DNA of 49,308 bases from assembly GCA_030612705.1 (NCBI GenBank), contig JAUWNI010000013.1, positions 1 through 49,308 on the forward strand, given 5' to 3'. Source of the DNA: Phycisphaerae bacterium. GTDB taxonomy: Bacteria > Planctomycetota > Phycisphaerae > UBA1845 > Fen-1342. Below, in pieces: positions 16,639-24,617 of this stretch (within the stretch, counting starts at the first letter, position 1; every line of letters starts with the position of its first letter). A program made the translations under genes and the position numbers. A model generated the notes under the pieces. It saw only the letters and a program-made list of their open reading frames with translations. It made no database searches and was not told where the DNA came from.

Positions 16639-18900
16639 TCAGGGAGTTTGAGAATCCGATCCGAGGAGTGTCCAAACCTGACGCTGTCCGGCCTTGATCG
16701 CGTGTGTTTCGCCGCCTACGCAAATCCGTAGGGTCGCATCGCCGCGATTTGTCACCGTAATCTGTTCGCGGGTAATCCCCACGGACACGCGTCCCTTCTT
16801 CCAAGCGATCGGAAACGCCAAGCGCGACCACGCCGCCGGTAAACGCGGCTCGAACGTCAACACGTCCGACTGCATCGCCGTCCGCATGCCGGCGAAACCG
16901 AACACCGCCATTTGCCAAATCGTACCCGCGTTGGCGATGTGAACACCTTCCGACGCTCCGCCGGCCTCGACATCCAGATCGACCCCCACCGACCGCTCCA
17001 AGAACTCCCAGGCCTTTTCCACCAGCCCCAGCCGACATGCCACGATCGCGTGTACCCCCGCCGACAACGACGAATCGTGCGTGGTCAACGGCTCGTAGTA
17101 ATTCCACGCCCGCCGCACCTCGGCGTCGCTGAACTCCCCCGGAAACAACATCATCAACATCAGCACGTCGGCTTGCTTCAGGCATTTGCTCCGGTATAGC
17201 CGCTCCCGCGGCACCTGTTCCGCGAACCTGCGGCCGCGATTGTGCCAGAGCTGCTCAAATCGCGGCTCAGCCAGCGTGTCGAAGCCTTCGCATTGCCAGA
17301 CCAACACCCCATCTTCGTGCCGTGGAATCGGCAGCCCTTCAGCGGCCCGCTCGAACGCTTGACACTCTTCCGGCGACGCCCCGCCCACCTCACCAACCGT
17401 CGCCGCCAGTTGCAACGCGAACTTCACCAGCCGGTTGGTGTACGCGTTGTTGTTGGAGATTGGCGTATATTCATCGGGCCCCATCACGCCCAGCAGGCTC
17501 GGATGATCCTCGCCCGGGCGCCGGTCCAACCGCTGCATCCAGTAGCGCGCCGTCTCGACCAGCGTCTCCGCGGCCGAACCAGACAGGTAGTCATCGTTAA
17601 GGCTGCCACGCGCATAGTGCGCCAACCCGTAGGCCACATCCGCCGTCACGTGCACTTCGTGGTCGGCGTATTGCCAATTCGGGCAACACTCATTCCCCTC
17701 GGCGTCCGACTCCCACGCATAGCGCGCTCCGTCATAGCCGTAACGTTTCGCGTTCTCCCGCGCCCCGCCGAGCGTATTGACGCGAAAATCCGCCAGCGTC
17801 CGCGCCCGCGGCGGATCGGTGTACAGATAGAACGGTAACAGGAACATCTCGCTGTCCCAGAAGTACCGACCCCAGTACGCCTCCCCCGCGTAACCCTTGG
17901 CGTCGATCGCGACGCGGTCATCGTTCGTGACGTGCGCGCGCAGCAGGTGGTAAAGCGAGGCGCGTAGTGCGAGCTGCGACCGCTGATCGCCCTCAACCTC
18001 TACGTCGCAACTCTCCCAGCGCTTGTGCCAAACCTCCAGATGCTCCGCGTATAACTGTTCGAACGAGAGTGCCTCCACCTGCCGCATCCAGTCCGTCGCG
18101 GACCGCACCATCAGGTCGCGACTCGTGGCGACGACCGTGCGTTTCTCGACGATAAAGTCATTTCCGCCGGTGAGCTTTACATCCGCCGTCAGTGTTGCCG
18201 CGCGCGGCGTTTCCACGTACCGCCACTCGCACCCCGGCGCGCCGACGCGCGTCTGCATTTCAATTGCATCCCCTCCATCGATCACTACGAAACACGCGAT
18301 CCCATTCGTCCCCATACGCCGCAACTTGACCCGCCGACAGTGGTCATATCCATTGGTGCGTACGTCGGCGTCAATCGCAGCCTCAATTCTCACCTCGGCG
18401 GCTCGGTCCGCGCTCAGTTTCATACGCTGCGCGCAGAGATGGGGGTGCGCCCCGCTGACAAACCGCTCAAACTCGACCAGCACCGCCGCGCCCGACTTCG
18501 TTCGCCATCGCAGCCGTCGTTTTACTGTCGCGTGATCGAGCCGCAATTCGCGCCGATATTCCTCGATCCGGCACTTCTCGACTTCGAGCCGCTCGCCGTT
18601 CACGATTGGCACCAGTCCGAGAAACCACGGCAGATTAATCATCTCGGCATTGAGCAACGGATGTCGGCCAAACACGCCCGGGACGTAGGTTCCCCACTTG
18701 GCTTTCGTTTCGGGGAACTTCTCGCTGGTGACATCAGCCGGCAGCCGCGTGTACTCGAGATTCTGCGGCGCATCGGCGAGATGCTCCTCCAACGATCCCC
18801 GGACGTGTAGATACCCGCTCCCGAGCGTGAACAGCCCTTCGTATGCCCGAGCCGTTTCCGCGTGAAAAGCCCGTTCGACAATCGCCCATTCGTCCGACAT
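16639..18900 (-). CDS. Glycoside hydrolase family 65 phosphorylase
   Basis: Predicted cytoplasmic inverting phosphorylase that splits an alpha-linked glucose disaccharide (maltose, trehalose, kojibiose or nigerose type) with phosphate to give beta-glucose 1-phosphate. It has 753 residues, the usual family length. The N-terminal beta-sandwich (GLFTLGSGYLHVRGSLEEH) is followed by the (alpha/alpha)6 barrel. The catalytic acid is Glu477 in GPDEY, and the phosphate-binding region contains KQADVLMLMMLFP and THDSSLSAGVHAI. Most characterised members have His after GPDEY; here it is Thr, so the substrate cannot be called. The absence of a signal peptide fits an intracellular role. A beta-phosphoglucomutase, a usual partner, is not nearby. 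Confidence 0.9.
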   Translation of the reverse strand: MSDEWAIVERAFHAETARAYEGLFTLGSGYLHVRGSLEEHLADAPQNLEYTRLPADVTSEKFPETKAKWGTYVPGVFGRHPLLNAEMINLPWFLGLVPIVNGERLEVEKCRIEEYRRELRLDHATVKRRLRWRTKSGAAVLVEFERFVSGAHPHLCAQRMKLSADRAAEVRIEAAIDADVRTNGYDHCRRVKLRRMGTNGIACFVVIDGGDAIEMQTRVGAPGCEWRYVETPRAATLTADVKLTGGNDFIVEKRTVVATSRDLMVRSATDWMRQVEALSFEQLYAEHLEVWHKRWESCDVEVEGDQRSQLALRASLYHLLRAHVTNDDRVAIDAKGYAGEAYWGRYFWDSEMFLLPFYLYTDPPRARTLADFRVNTLGGARENAKRYGYDGARYAWESDAEGNECCPNWQYADHEVHVTADVAYGLAHYARGSLNDDYLSGSAAETLVETARYWMQRLDRRPGEDHPSLLGVMGPDEYTPISNNNAYTNRLVKFALQLAATVGEVGGASPEECQAFERAAEGLPIPRHEDGVLVWQCEGFDTLAEPRFEQLWHNRGRRFAEQVPRERLYRSKCLKQADVLMLMMLFPGEFSDAEVRRAWNYYEPLTTHDSSLSAGVHAIVACRLGLVEKAWEFLERSVGVDLDVEAGGASEGVHIANAGTIWQMAVFGFAGMRTAMQSDVLTFEPRLPAAWSRLAFPIAWKKGRVSVGITREQITVTNRGDATLRICVGGETHAIKAGQRQVWTLLGSDSQTP

Positions 18901-18935
18901 CGTCTCTTACTCTTGTAGCGACTCTCCGCGGCGTA

Positions 18936-19147
18936 CTAGTGCTCCGCCACAGTTGAATTGACGGGTACGAGCGGGTTGGGTGCCATGGCCAAGCGAAGCG
19001 CGGCCATGCTGGTTCCGTATCTATATGACCGTGCGCGATCATGCAACAGAGCCGGGCCGTCCTCGGCCCGGAAACCGGCGTGAGGACACGCCGGCTCCGC
19101 TGTGCGGGCCGACGCTACCCGAAAAATGAGACGTGACGCAATACTAA
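18936..19147. mobile_element. MITE-like element, CTAG/CTAA-bounded, 212 bp
   Basis: The left end CTAGTGCTCCGCCAC and the complement of the right end TTAGTATTGCGTCAC form an imperfect inverted repeat that continues for about 33 bases to CGGGTA. The ends match the 49113-49203 element. The interior carries the CAGAGCCGG palindrome unit (19047-19102), so one repeat is nested within another. No coding frame. It separates GH65 from the C15-like gene. Confidence 0.7.
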
Positions 19148-19181
19148 CCGGACCCGGGCAAGACCAATATCTTTGCACGGC

Positions 19182-20030
19182 TTAGCCAGCGCGCGCATCA
19201 GAGCCCCAAGCGCGGCGGCGAATGAGGCCCGCCGAGATAACGGTCAGGAACAGAGCGGCGCTGCCCGGCTCGGGGATCTGCGTATCGACGTAGGTGATCA
19301 GCTCGCGCAGCGTGATCCGTGAAGCGATCCGCGCCGCGCGTCGCCCGACATCGGCACCGACGTGGATGTGGCCGCCGGCGACGTTCCAATAGGGATCGTC
19401 CGGGTCGCCGTGCAGGTCGTGGTACCACGTGCCGTGGTAGGCAACGTACTCGCATAGAAAACCACCCCCGAAACCCGTGTCGTCAATGTACGCGTCGAGC
19501 GTGATGTCGTCGTAGGCCTCGTTGACGGCATCGACGATCGACTGCATCGGGAGCGTCGAGTAGCGAATGTGGTCGACGGGGACGCTCGAATCGGGCGGCG
19601 ACGGCGTCGGCTGATAGGGCTCTTCGTAATCGTTGATCCAACTGTCCAGGTTGCGCTGCCGCCACTCGACTTCCCAGCTCCGATCGGCGTATCCGCGGCC
19701 GAAGGTGATGATGGCGACGGGGTGAACCTCTTCGACGATTCGCCAGAAGTCCTCGGAGGTGTCCTGGTAATCGACCTCGAAATCGCCGACGCCCTTGCCG
19801 ATGCCGTCGGGGAACTCCGGGAAGAAGGAATAGACGTCGTATCCGCGGTCTTCCCAGTTTTGCCCGACCCAGCCGTCGGGGTTCTGCTCGGGGTTGGTGC
19901 TGAAACGCCGGAGCATGTTGTTGGTCTGAGGCCAGTAGCCGGTGAGCATGATGTTGGTGGTGAAATCGGCGTGGGCGACGCCGGTAACGAGGCCGGCGGT
20001 GACGAGGCCGATGAAGGGTCTGAGTAGCAT
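19182..20030 (-). CDS. Secreted PEP-CTERM protein resembling pyroglutamyl peptidase (C15)
   Basis: The start is placed at the ATG of MLLRPFIG with GGACAGGAA just upstream; an ATG 11 codons earlier lacks a ribosome site. The protein has 282 residues. Signal peptide 1-21. The body follows the C15 (pyrrolidone-carboxylate peptidase) order: TFGRGYADRSWEVEWRQRN with a candidate catalytic Glu at 120 or 122, STLPMQSIVDAV, GGGFLCEYVAYHG with Cys193, and GGHIHVG with His223. Family enzymes remove N-terminal pyroglutamate and are normally cytoplasmic. Residues 253-273 (PEPGSAALFLTVISAGLI, then RRR) form a PEP-CTERM sorting signal, so this one should be exported and processed by an exosortase. The similarity is distant and activity is not shown. 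Confidence 0.7.
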   Translation of the reverse strand: MLLRPFIGLVTAGLVTGVAHADFTTNIMLTGYWPQTNNMLRRFSTNPEQNPDGWVGQNWEDRGYDVYSFFPEFPDGIGKGVGDFEVDYQDTSEDFWRIVEEVHPVAIITFGRGYADRSWEVEWRQRNLDSWINDYEEPYQPTPSPPDSSVPVDHIRYSTLPMQSIVDAVNEAYDDITLDAYIDDTGFGGGFLCEYVAYHGTWYHDLHGDPDDPYWNVAGGHIHVGADVGRRAARIASRITLRELITYVDTQIPEPGSAALFLTVISAGLIRRRAWGSDARAG

Positions 20031-20174
20031 TTCCTGTCCATCCTCCGAGTTAGCTGATTTCATCCTTGGGTAACTATAGACGAGTCTGCCGGGCTCCCGA
20101 ACGCGGCTTATGCGGGACGCCCAATACTATGAACGGCCGATTTCTTCGCGATTTGCGAAGATTGCTCGCTGCTT

Positions 20175-20255
20175 GGGTGGTCCTATGCTTCAGCGGCGGG
20201 GGACACGAATAGACGGTCGATTCGTGTCCCCCTCGGCTAAAGCCATGGGCCACCC
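20175..20255. repeat. Long palindromic repeat
   Basis: Two arms of about 36 bases pair around a nine-base loop. They read GGGTGG.CC, TAGC or CAGC, and GGGGGACACGAAT on the left, mirrored on the right. Further along, a tandem of CCCCAATCGTCAAT lies at about 20315-20345 and a small hairpin CCTTTGG/CCAAAGG at 20347-20366. The whole 20031-20565 interval holds repeats only; I see no gene in it. Confidence 0.8.
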
Positions 20256-20565
20256 GTTCAGAGTTCAAAGTGCAAAGTTCAAAGTAGGTGCTCTCAACGG
20301 CGCAGCCGACTACTAATCCCCAATCGTCAATCCCCAATCGTCAATGCCCCTTTGGTTGAAGCCAAAGGCCGCACCGTGGTTCATTATTTATAATAGCCCC
20401 GACTTTCGCGGATTTCTCGCGCATTGACCAGGATTGCAAGGCGAAGTACGATTCCACCGTCCGGCCCGGGTGACGCGGCCGGTATCGAGGCCTCAGTCGT
20501 TCTCAAGCTCGGCGAGCCAATCGTTCCATAGACGCTGTCTGGGGTGTGCGTAGAGGAAGTGCTTT

Positions 20566-20793
20566 TTGGCAAAACAAGACGCAATCATCATGGAAGCGAT
20601 TGTGATCAAGGCGTTACCGAACGCCATGTTCCTGGTCGAAGCGGAGGTGGGGTCCGCCAAGCACGAGGTGCTGGCCCACGTTTCCGGCAAAATGCGAAAG
20701 CACTTTATCCGAATCCTGCCCGGCGACCATGTCACGGTCGAAGTGTCCCCCTACGATCTGAAGCGGGGACGTATTACCTATCGTCAAAAGTAG
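20566..20793 (+). CDS. infA: Translation initiation factor IF-1
   Basis: A 75-residue S1-like OB-fold protein that binds the A site of the 30S subunit during initiation. The sequence follows the family throughout: [66 protein letters not shown]. The start codon is TTG, preceded by GAGGAAG at a six-base spacing. The alternative ATG eight codons later would lose the conserved MAKxDxI start. The gene stands alone instead of in a ribosomal-protein operon. Confidence 0.96.
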   Translation: MAKQDAIIMEAIVIKALPNAMFLVEAEVGSAKHEVLAHVSGKMRKHFIRILPGDHVTVEVSPYDLKRGRITYRQK

Positions 20794-20942
20794 AATCGAC
20801 CCCGAGGTGTCGGACTTATACGCGTCCGGGTTAGTTCATGCGCGTTTCGCAAGGCAGCGGCCGGTCTCCCTCCATGCTAGCCGGACCGACACAGCCGAGG
20901 GCGGCCGTGCCACACGATGTAACAGCCGTGCCGGTGCGTGCC

Positions 20943-21305
20943 TCAGGCTTCGTTGAGATTGGCGACGGCGCTCTCGGTGGTCTCGAAGAATCCGAAGAGC
21001 TTGTCGAGATTGGTGATCTCGAAAACGCGGTGCAGTTCGGGGCGGATCCGTGCCAGGGCGATCTTGACGCCGGCCTTATCGGCCTTTCGTCGCAACGTCA
21101 GCAGCACGCCGAGCGTCTGCGACGAGAGGAAGCGTACATTCTTGAAGTCGAGCACGACCTTGCGGCTGTCGCCTGACTCGACGAGTTCATACAACTCGCG
21201 GGCGACGTGCTGGGTCGTGACGGCGTCGAGGATCGAGGCATCGCGAAAATTGACGAGCGTGACACCTTCCGAATCCGTGATTTTGAGGCTGGACTGTTCG
21301 GCCAT
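20943..21305 (-). CDS. STAS-domain anti-anti-sigma factor
   Basis: A 120-residue single STAS domain protein of the SpoIIAA/RsbV type, which in known systems binds an anti-sigma kinase and is switched by serine phosphorylation. The segment KVVLDFKNVRFLSSQTLGVLL carries the phosphoacceptor region; Ser62 aligns with the usual site, although the common DSSG reads SSQT here. GGAGC precedes the ATG at a seven-base spacing. No kinase or phosphatase partner lies nearby, so the partner sigma or regulator is unknown. Confidence 0.9.
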   Translation of the reverse strand: MAEQSSLKITDSEGVTLVNFRDASILDAVTTQHVARELYELVESGDSRKVVLDFKNVRFLSSQTLGVLLTLRRKADKAGVKIALARIRPELHRVFEITNLDKLFGFFETTESAVANLNEA

Positions 21306-21397
21306 AAATGCAGCTCCGGTAAAGGCATAAGAATCGGCGGCAGTATAGCGTCAAAAAAGCAAACCCGCACGGGGGTACGGGCTTGCAGTACGGGGAG

Positions 21398-21495
21398 GGT
21401 GCGTGACGATATCGGCGGGTCAAATCTGAATCCCGAGCGATAGCGGGCAGGCCAATCAGAGCCCTGATTGATAGCCGCCTATGGCGTCACGCAAC
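21398..21495. ncRNA. Candidate structured RNA, three-way junction
   Basis: A long closing helix (21401-21418 with 21475-21492) starts with eight perfect pairs GCGTGACG/CGTCACGC and continues through a small internal loop to GGCGG/CCGCC. Inside lie two hairpins: CTG.CCCG/CGGGCAG (21426-21450) and the perfect CAATCAG-AGCC-CTGATTG (21453-21470). It matches no riboswitch class that I can recall. It lies in a divergent region between STAS and the PhnD-like gene, so the strand is undecided. Confidence 0.4.
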
Positions 21496-22010
21496 CGCCA
21501 GGGAGGCCGTAACCGGTTTAGTGGCGACGGCGTCCTTCGAAGGCTGCACCGGGCGCTACACACTCGCCGAGGATCCGTACGAGCAAGATTAACTCATTAA
21601 TAAAACCCGTCGATAGAGGATGTAATGGATAGGCACACGGAGGTGTCGTCACAAACGGTGCGATGGGTAACACCGGCATCCTCCGGCACGTTCCCTCGTT
21701 AGCGAAACGCTGTCACCGCACGCAAAGTGCGGCAAGGCGGCGTGATGGCGTCATATTTTGTCAATAAGGGACTCATGATGGTGCCGGGGATGATCGGGCA
21801 AGTTGGGCGTGTGATAACCGATCCCATCCCAATCCCGTGACAGGAGGCCTCAGATCTTAATCCGTCGAATCGATGATCAGGTTCACAAAGATGTCGCTCA
21901 TGGTGAGTGATAAAAAAGCGAGATTTCCCGAGCTATCGGCTCCCGCCGCCCTGGCGGGATGGATGAGTTACGTGACGTAGGAATTCCACGTCGAAAAACG
22001 GAGACCTGCA
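21496..22010. other. Intergenic region without a gene; small hairpins
   Basis: No supported coding sequence. Two neighbouring perfect hairpins occur at 21701-21711 (AGCG-AAA-CGCT) and 21716-21732 (CCGCAC-GCAAA-GTGCGG), with TCAC/GTGA able to enclose the second. An AT-rich patch at about 21588-21610 could hold a promoter. The PhnD-like gene follows at 22011. The unusually long leader may be regulatory, but I recognise no known element. Confidence 0.3.
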
Positions 22011-22916
22011 ATGTTAACGCGGACACGAGTGCAACTGGTTGGGCTACTGGTCTTTGGTTTACTATTGTTCCCCGGCGCACAGGCCGTTGGGCAGCACTCC
22101 ACGGACTCGAGCGGCGCTCTCACAATGGGCGTTATCCCGCTGGAGTCGCCCAAAGTCATGTTCAAACAGTTTCAGTCACTTGCCAAGTATCTGTCGGCGG
22201 AATTGGGAGTTCCCGTCAAAGTTGTCATCGGCAAGGACTACCAGGCGACGATGGACGCGATGGGGACTAAAGAGATGCAATTCGCGTTTCTGACCCCGAC
22301 CACCTATCCGAAGTGTGCCAAACAGAACCCCAACGCGGGCGTCCGCCCCATCGTGCGTTTTCTCAAGAAGGGGAAGGGCACGTACCGGTCATGCATCATC
22401 GTGCCCGCGGACAGTGCATTCACGAAGATCGCGGAACTCAAGGGCGGAACTTTTGCCTTCGGCAGCAAGGATTCCACCTCGTCGCATCTCATGCCGCGGG
22501 CGATGCTCCTCGGCGAGGGGATCGACATCGACAAGAATCTGAGCAAATACGAGTATCTGGGATCCCACACGAACGTTGCCTTGGCCGTGAAGATGAACAA
22601 GCATGCCGCCGGCGCTGTTAAGGAGTCGGTCGCGGAGAAGTTTGAGAAGTCGGGTGACGTCAAGATTCTCGTGCGTTCCAAGAACATTCCCGAATTCCCC
22701 ATCTGTGTCAACAAGTACATGAGTAGCGACATGGTCGATAAGATCACCCAGGCGCTGCTCAAGCTGAAGGATTCGGATCCCGCGGCGAAGAAAGTCCTCT
22801 CGGCAATCAATAAAGACTATTCGGGTTGCGAGTCCGCGAAAGCCGAGGACTACGATCCGATTCGCGAGATGGTGCAGAACCTTTATGGGGACGAATTCTA
22901 CAAACGGGCCAAGTAG
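22011..22916 (+). CDS. PhnD-like periplasmic phosphonate/phosphite/phosphate-binding protein
   Basis: Substrate-binding protein of the PhnD family (301 residues), with GGAG eight bases before the ATG and a signal peptide of about 27 residues. The mature part shows family features: LTMGVIPLESPKVMFKQFQSLAKYLSAELG, QFAFLTPTTYPKC, and a segment where PhnD proteins bind the oxyanion (FAFGSKDSTSSHLMPRAML). There is no permease or ATPase gene beside it. The next gene is a chemoreceptor instead, which suggests the protein serves as a sensory ligand carrier in place of, or besides, transport. The actual ligand cannot be read from sequence. Confidence 0.85.
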   Translation: MLTRTRVQLVGLLVFGLLLFPGAQAVGQHSTDSSGALTMGVIPLESPKVMFKQFQSLAKYLSAELGVPVKVVIGKDYQATMDAMGTKEMQFAFLTPTTYPKCAKQNPNAGVRPIVRFLKKGKGTYRSCIIVPADSAFTKIAELKGGTFAFGSKDSTSSHLMPRAMLLGEGIDIDKNLSKYEYLGSHTNVALAVKMNKHAAGAVKESVAEKFEKSGDVKILVRSKNIPEFPICVNKYMSSDMVDKITQALLKLKDSDPAAKKVLSAINKDYSGCESAKAEDYDPIREMVQNLYGDEFYKRAK

Positions 22917-22943
22917 AGAGAGACGCATAACGTAGTCGCCACG

Positions 22944-22970
22944 GCCCGCTATCCCGCCCGGATAGCGGGC
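22944..22970. other. Intercistronic hairpin between phnD-like gene and chemoreceptor
   Basis: A perfect 11-pair stem GCCCGCTATCC/GGATAGCGGGC with a five-base loop. No T-run follows, so it is not a classical terminator. It may protect or partly attenuate the message between the two genes. Confidence 0.5.
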
Positions 22971-23023
22971 TCTCCCGATGATCGGGCCGTCAACCGGCCA
23001 AGCGCGCCTCGAAGGAACGTCCC

Positions 23024-24484
23024 ATGAAGCCACATCGCGCTGAAAAACGTCGCGGGATCACCCTGAAGTTCATGATCACCGTGCTGCCGGCAATAGCCTT
23101 GTTCTTCTGCGTTGTGACCGCGATGCAAATTACGCTAACGAATCGCGTGCTTCTGAAACAGAAAGATATGTTCGTTGTCGGGATTCAAGGCGAGGCCGTG
23201 GAAGAGGAAAAGCTTCTCCAGACAACACTGATCGAAAAGGGTAAGGCGATCGCCTCGCTGCTGGCGAATTTCGGCAGCGAATACATCATCACCAGTGACT
23301 ATGCCGGATTGTCGCAGCTTGCGGCCGGGGCCGCCGGGGATAAGGACATCGCATTCGTGGTGTTCTTTGATGATGCCGGTGAAGCGCTGACGTCGAAACC
23401 GGAAGAGGGTCTGTCTAAAGGCGTCGAGGTTCTGACTGAAAAAATGATCCTGGATGAGCAGGAGTTGGGCAGCGTTCAGCTTGCCGTGAAATTCGATTCC
23501 GTCGGAGACTTCATGCATGAAGTCTCCGACCGGACCTCCGCGCTGATTGCCAAGGCGGAGCATGAACAAGGCCATGCCTCACGCGCCGCCTTGATTCAGG
23601 CGGCCACGCTGACATCGTTCGGTCTCGTACTATTAGGTGTGTTGATCTACTTCATTTTCGCGCGGGTGCTGATCAATCCGATCAAATCGATCATCGCGGG
23701 CTTGAACGAAGGCGCTGAGCAAGCGAGGGATGCGGCCGATCAGGTATCTTCCGTCAGTCATGCCTTGGCTACCGGCGTGAATCAGCAAGCCGTCGCACTG
23801 GAGGAAACCTCCGGCGCGTTGGAGAAAGTGGCGCAGATGACGCGTTCCAACGCCGCCAGTGCCAAGGATGCCAGCACGTTGGCGGAAGAGACTCGTGAGG
23901 CCGCCCTTGCGGGCAATACGACGATGGAACGGCTCAACAACGCGATGAGTGGTATCAACGAGTCCTCGGGACAAATCAGTAAGATCATCAAAGTAATCGA
24001 AGAAATCGCCTTCCAAACCAACCTGTTGGCCTTGAACGCGGCGGTCGAGGCGGCGCGGGCCGGAGAACACGGGAAGGGGTTCGCCGTAGTCGCGGAGGAA
24101 GTGCGCAACTTGGCCCAGCGGGTGGCCGAGGCGGCCGGACAGACAACGGCGCTCATCGAGAACTCGGTAGGCAGTGCCCGTGAAGGAGCCGCCGTGGTTG
24201 GAGAAGTCGAGCAGGCACTGGAGACCATCGTCACCGACGTGACAAAGGTGACCGGACTCGTCAACGAGATTGCTCAGGCCTCCGGCGAGCAGGACCGGGG
24301 CATCGAACATATCAACTCGGGCGTGGCTGAGATGAATCGCACCACTCAGCAGAACGCGGCCGGCGCGGAAAAGTCCTCCGCGGCATCAGATCGAATGGCA
24401 ACTCAAACCCAAGGAGTCAAGGGGATCGTCGAGGATTTGGTAACGCTTGTTCATGGAAGTCGCGGCGGCGCCCATGAACTGTAG
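23024..24484 (+). CDS. Methyl-accepting chemotaxis protein
   Basis: Transmembrane chemoreceptor of 486 residues. Membrane helices at about 18-37 and 191-213 bracket an external sensor of about 150 residues, which I cannot assign to a named sensor family. The cytoplasmic part is a coiled-coil with the conserved signalling tip at about 327-366 ([36 protein letters not shown]) that binds CheA and CheW. The section after helix 2 is short for a full HAMP domain. It follows the PhnD-like gene by 107 bases on the same strand, so binding-protein-mediated sensing is plausible. The TAG stop is the TAG of a TGTAGCGGCC repeat. Confidence 0.93.
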   Translation: MKPHRAEKRRGITLKFMITVLPAIALFFCVVTAMQITLTNRVLLKQKDMFVVGIQGEAVEEEKLLQTTLIEKGKAIASLLANFGSEYIITSDYAGLSQLAAGAAGDKDIAFVVFFDDAGEALTSKPEEGLSKGVEVLTEKMILDEQELGSVQLAVKFDSVGDFMHEVSDRTSALIAKAEHEQGHASRAALIQAATLTSFGLVLLGVLIYFIFARVLINPIKSIIAGLNEGAEQARDAADQVSSVSHALATGVNQQAVALEETSGALEKVAQMTRSNAASAKDASTLAEETREAALAGNTTMERLNNAMSGINESSGQISKIIKVIEEIAFQTNLLALNAAVEAARAGEHGKGFAVVAEEVRNLAQRVAEAAGQTTALIENSVGSAREGAAVVGEVEQALETIVTDVTKVTGLVNEIAQASGEQDRGIEHINSGVAEMNRTTQQNAAGAEKSSAASDRMATQTQGVKGIVEDLVTLVHGSRGGAHEL

Positions 24485-24561
24485 CGGCCCGCGCCTCGCG
24501 GGCCGTACGCCCAAAGCGGCGTTTCCGGCCTATTCCGGCCGGCGAGGCGCCGGCCGCCGTT
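24480..24561. repeat. Palindromic repeat, TGTAGCGGCC family
   Basis: It begins TGTAGCGGCCCGCGCC, forms a first hairpin with GCGGGCC, has a spacer containing AGCGGCGTTTCC, and ends GGCCGGCGAGGCGCCGGCCGCC. The same plan is seen at 12584-12666. The first TAG is the chemoreceptor stop. The rest of the gap to 24617 has no gene. Confidence 0.7.
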
Positions 24562-24617
24562 GCTCGTCTTTCGGCTAATCGCTGATTGCTGACCGCTGAA
24601 TGCTTACCTTGCGTCGG

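Noticed and set aside
20310..20346. Tandem CCCCAATCGTCAAT copies as a possible CRISPR
   Set aside because: Only two to three short copies, directly adjacent without unique spacers, and no cas genes.
21660..21760. Cyclic-di-GMP (GEMM) riboswitch
   Set aside because: An ACGCAAAG string is present, but the paired helices, the GAAA hairpin arrangement and the second conserved half of the class are missing.
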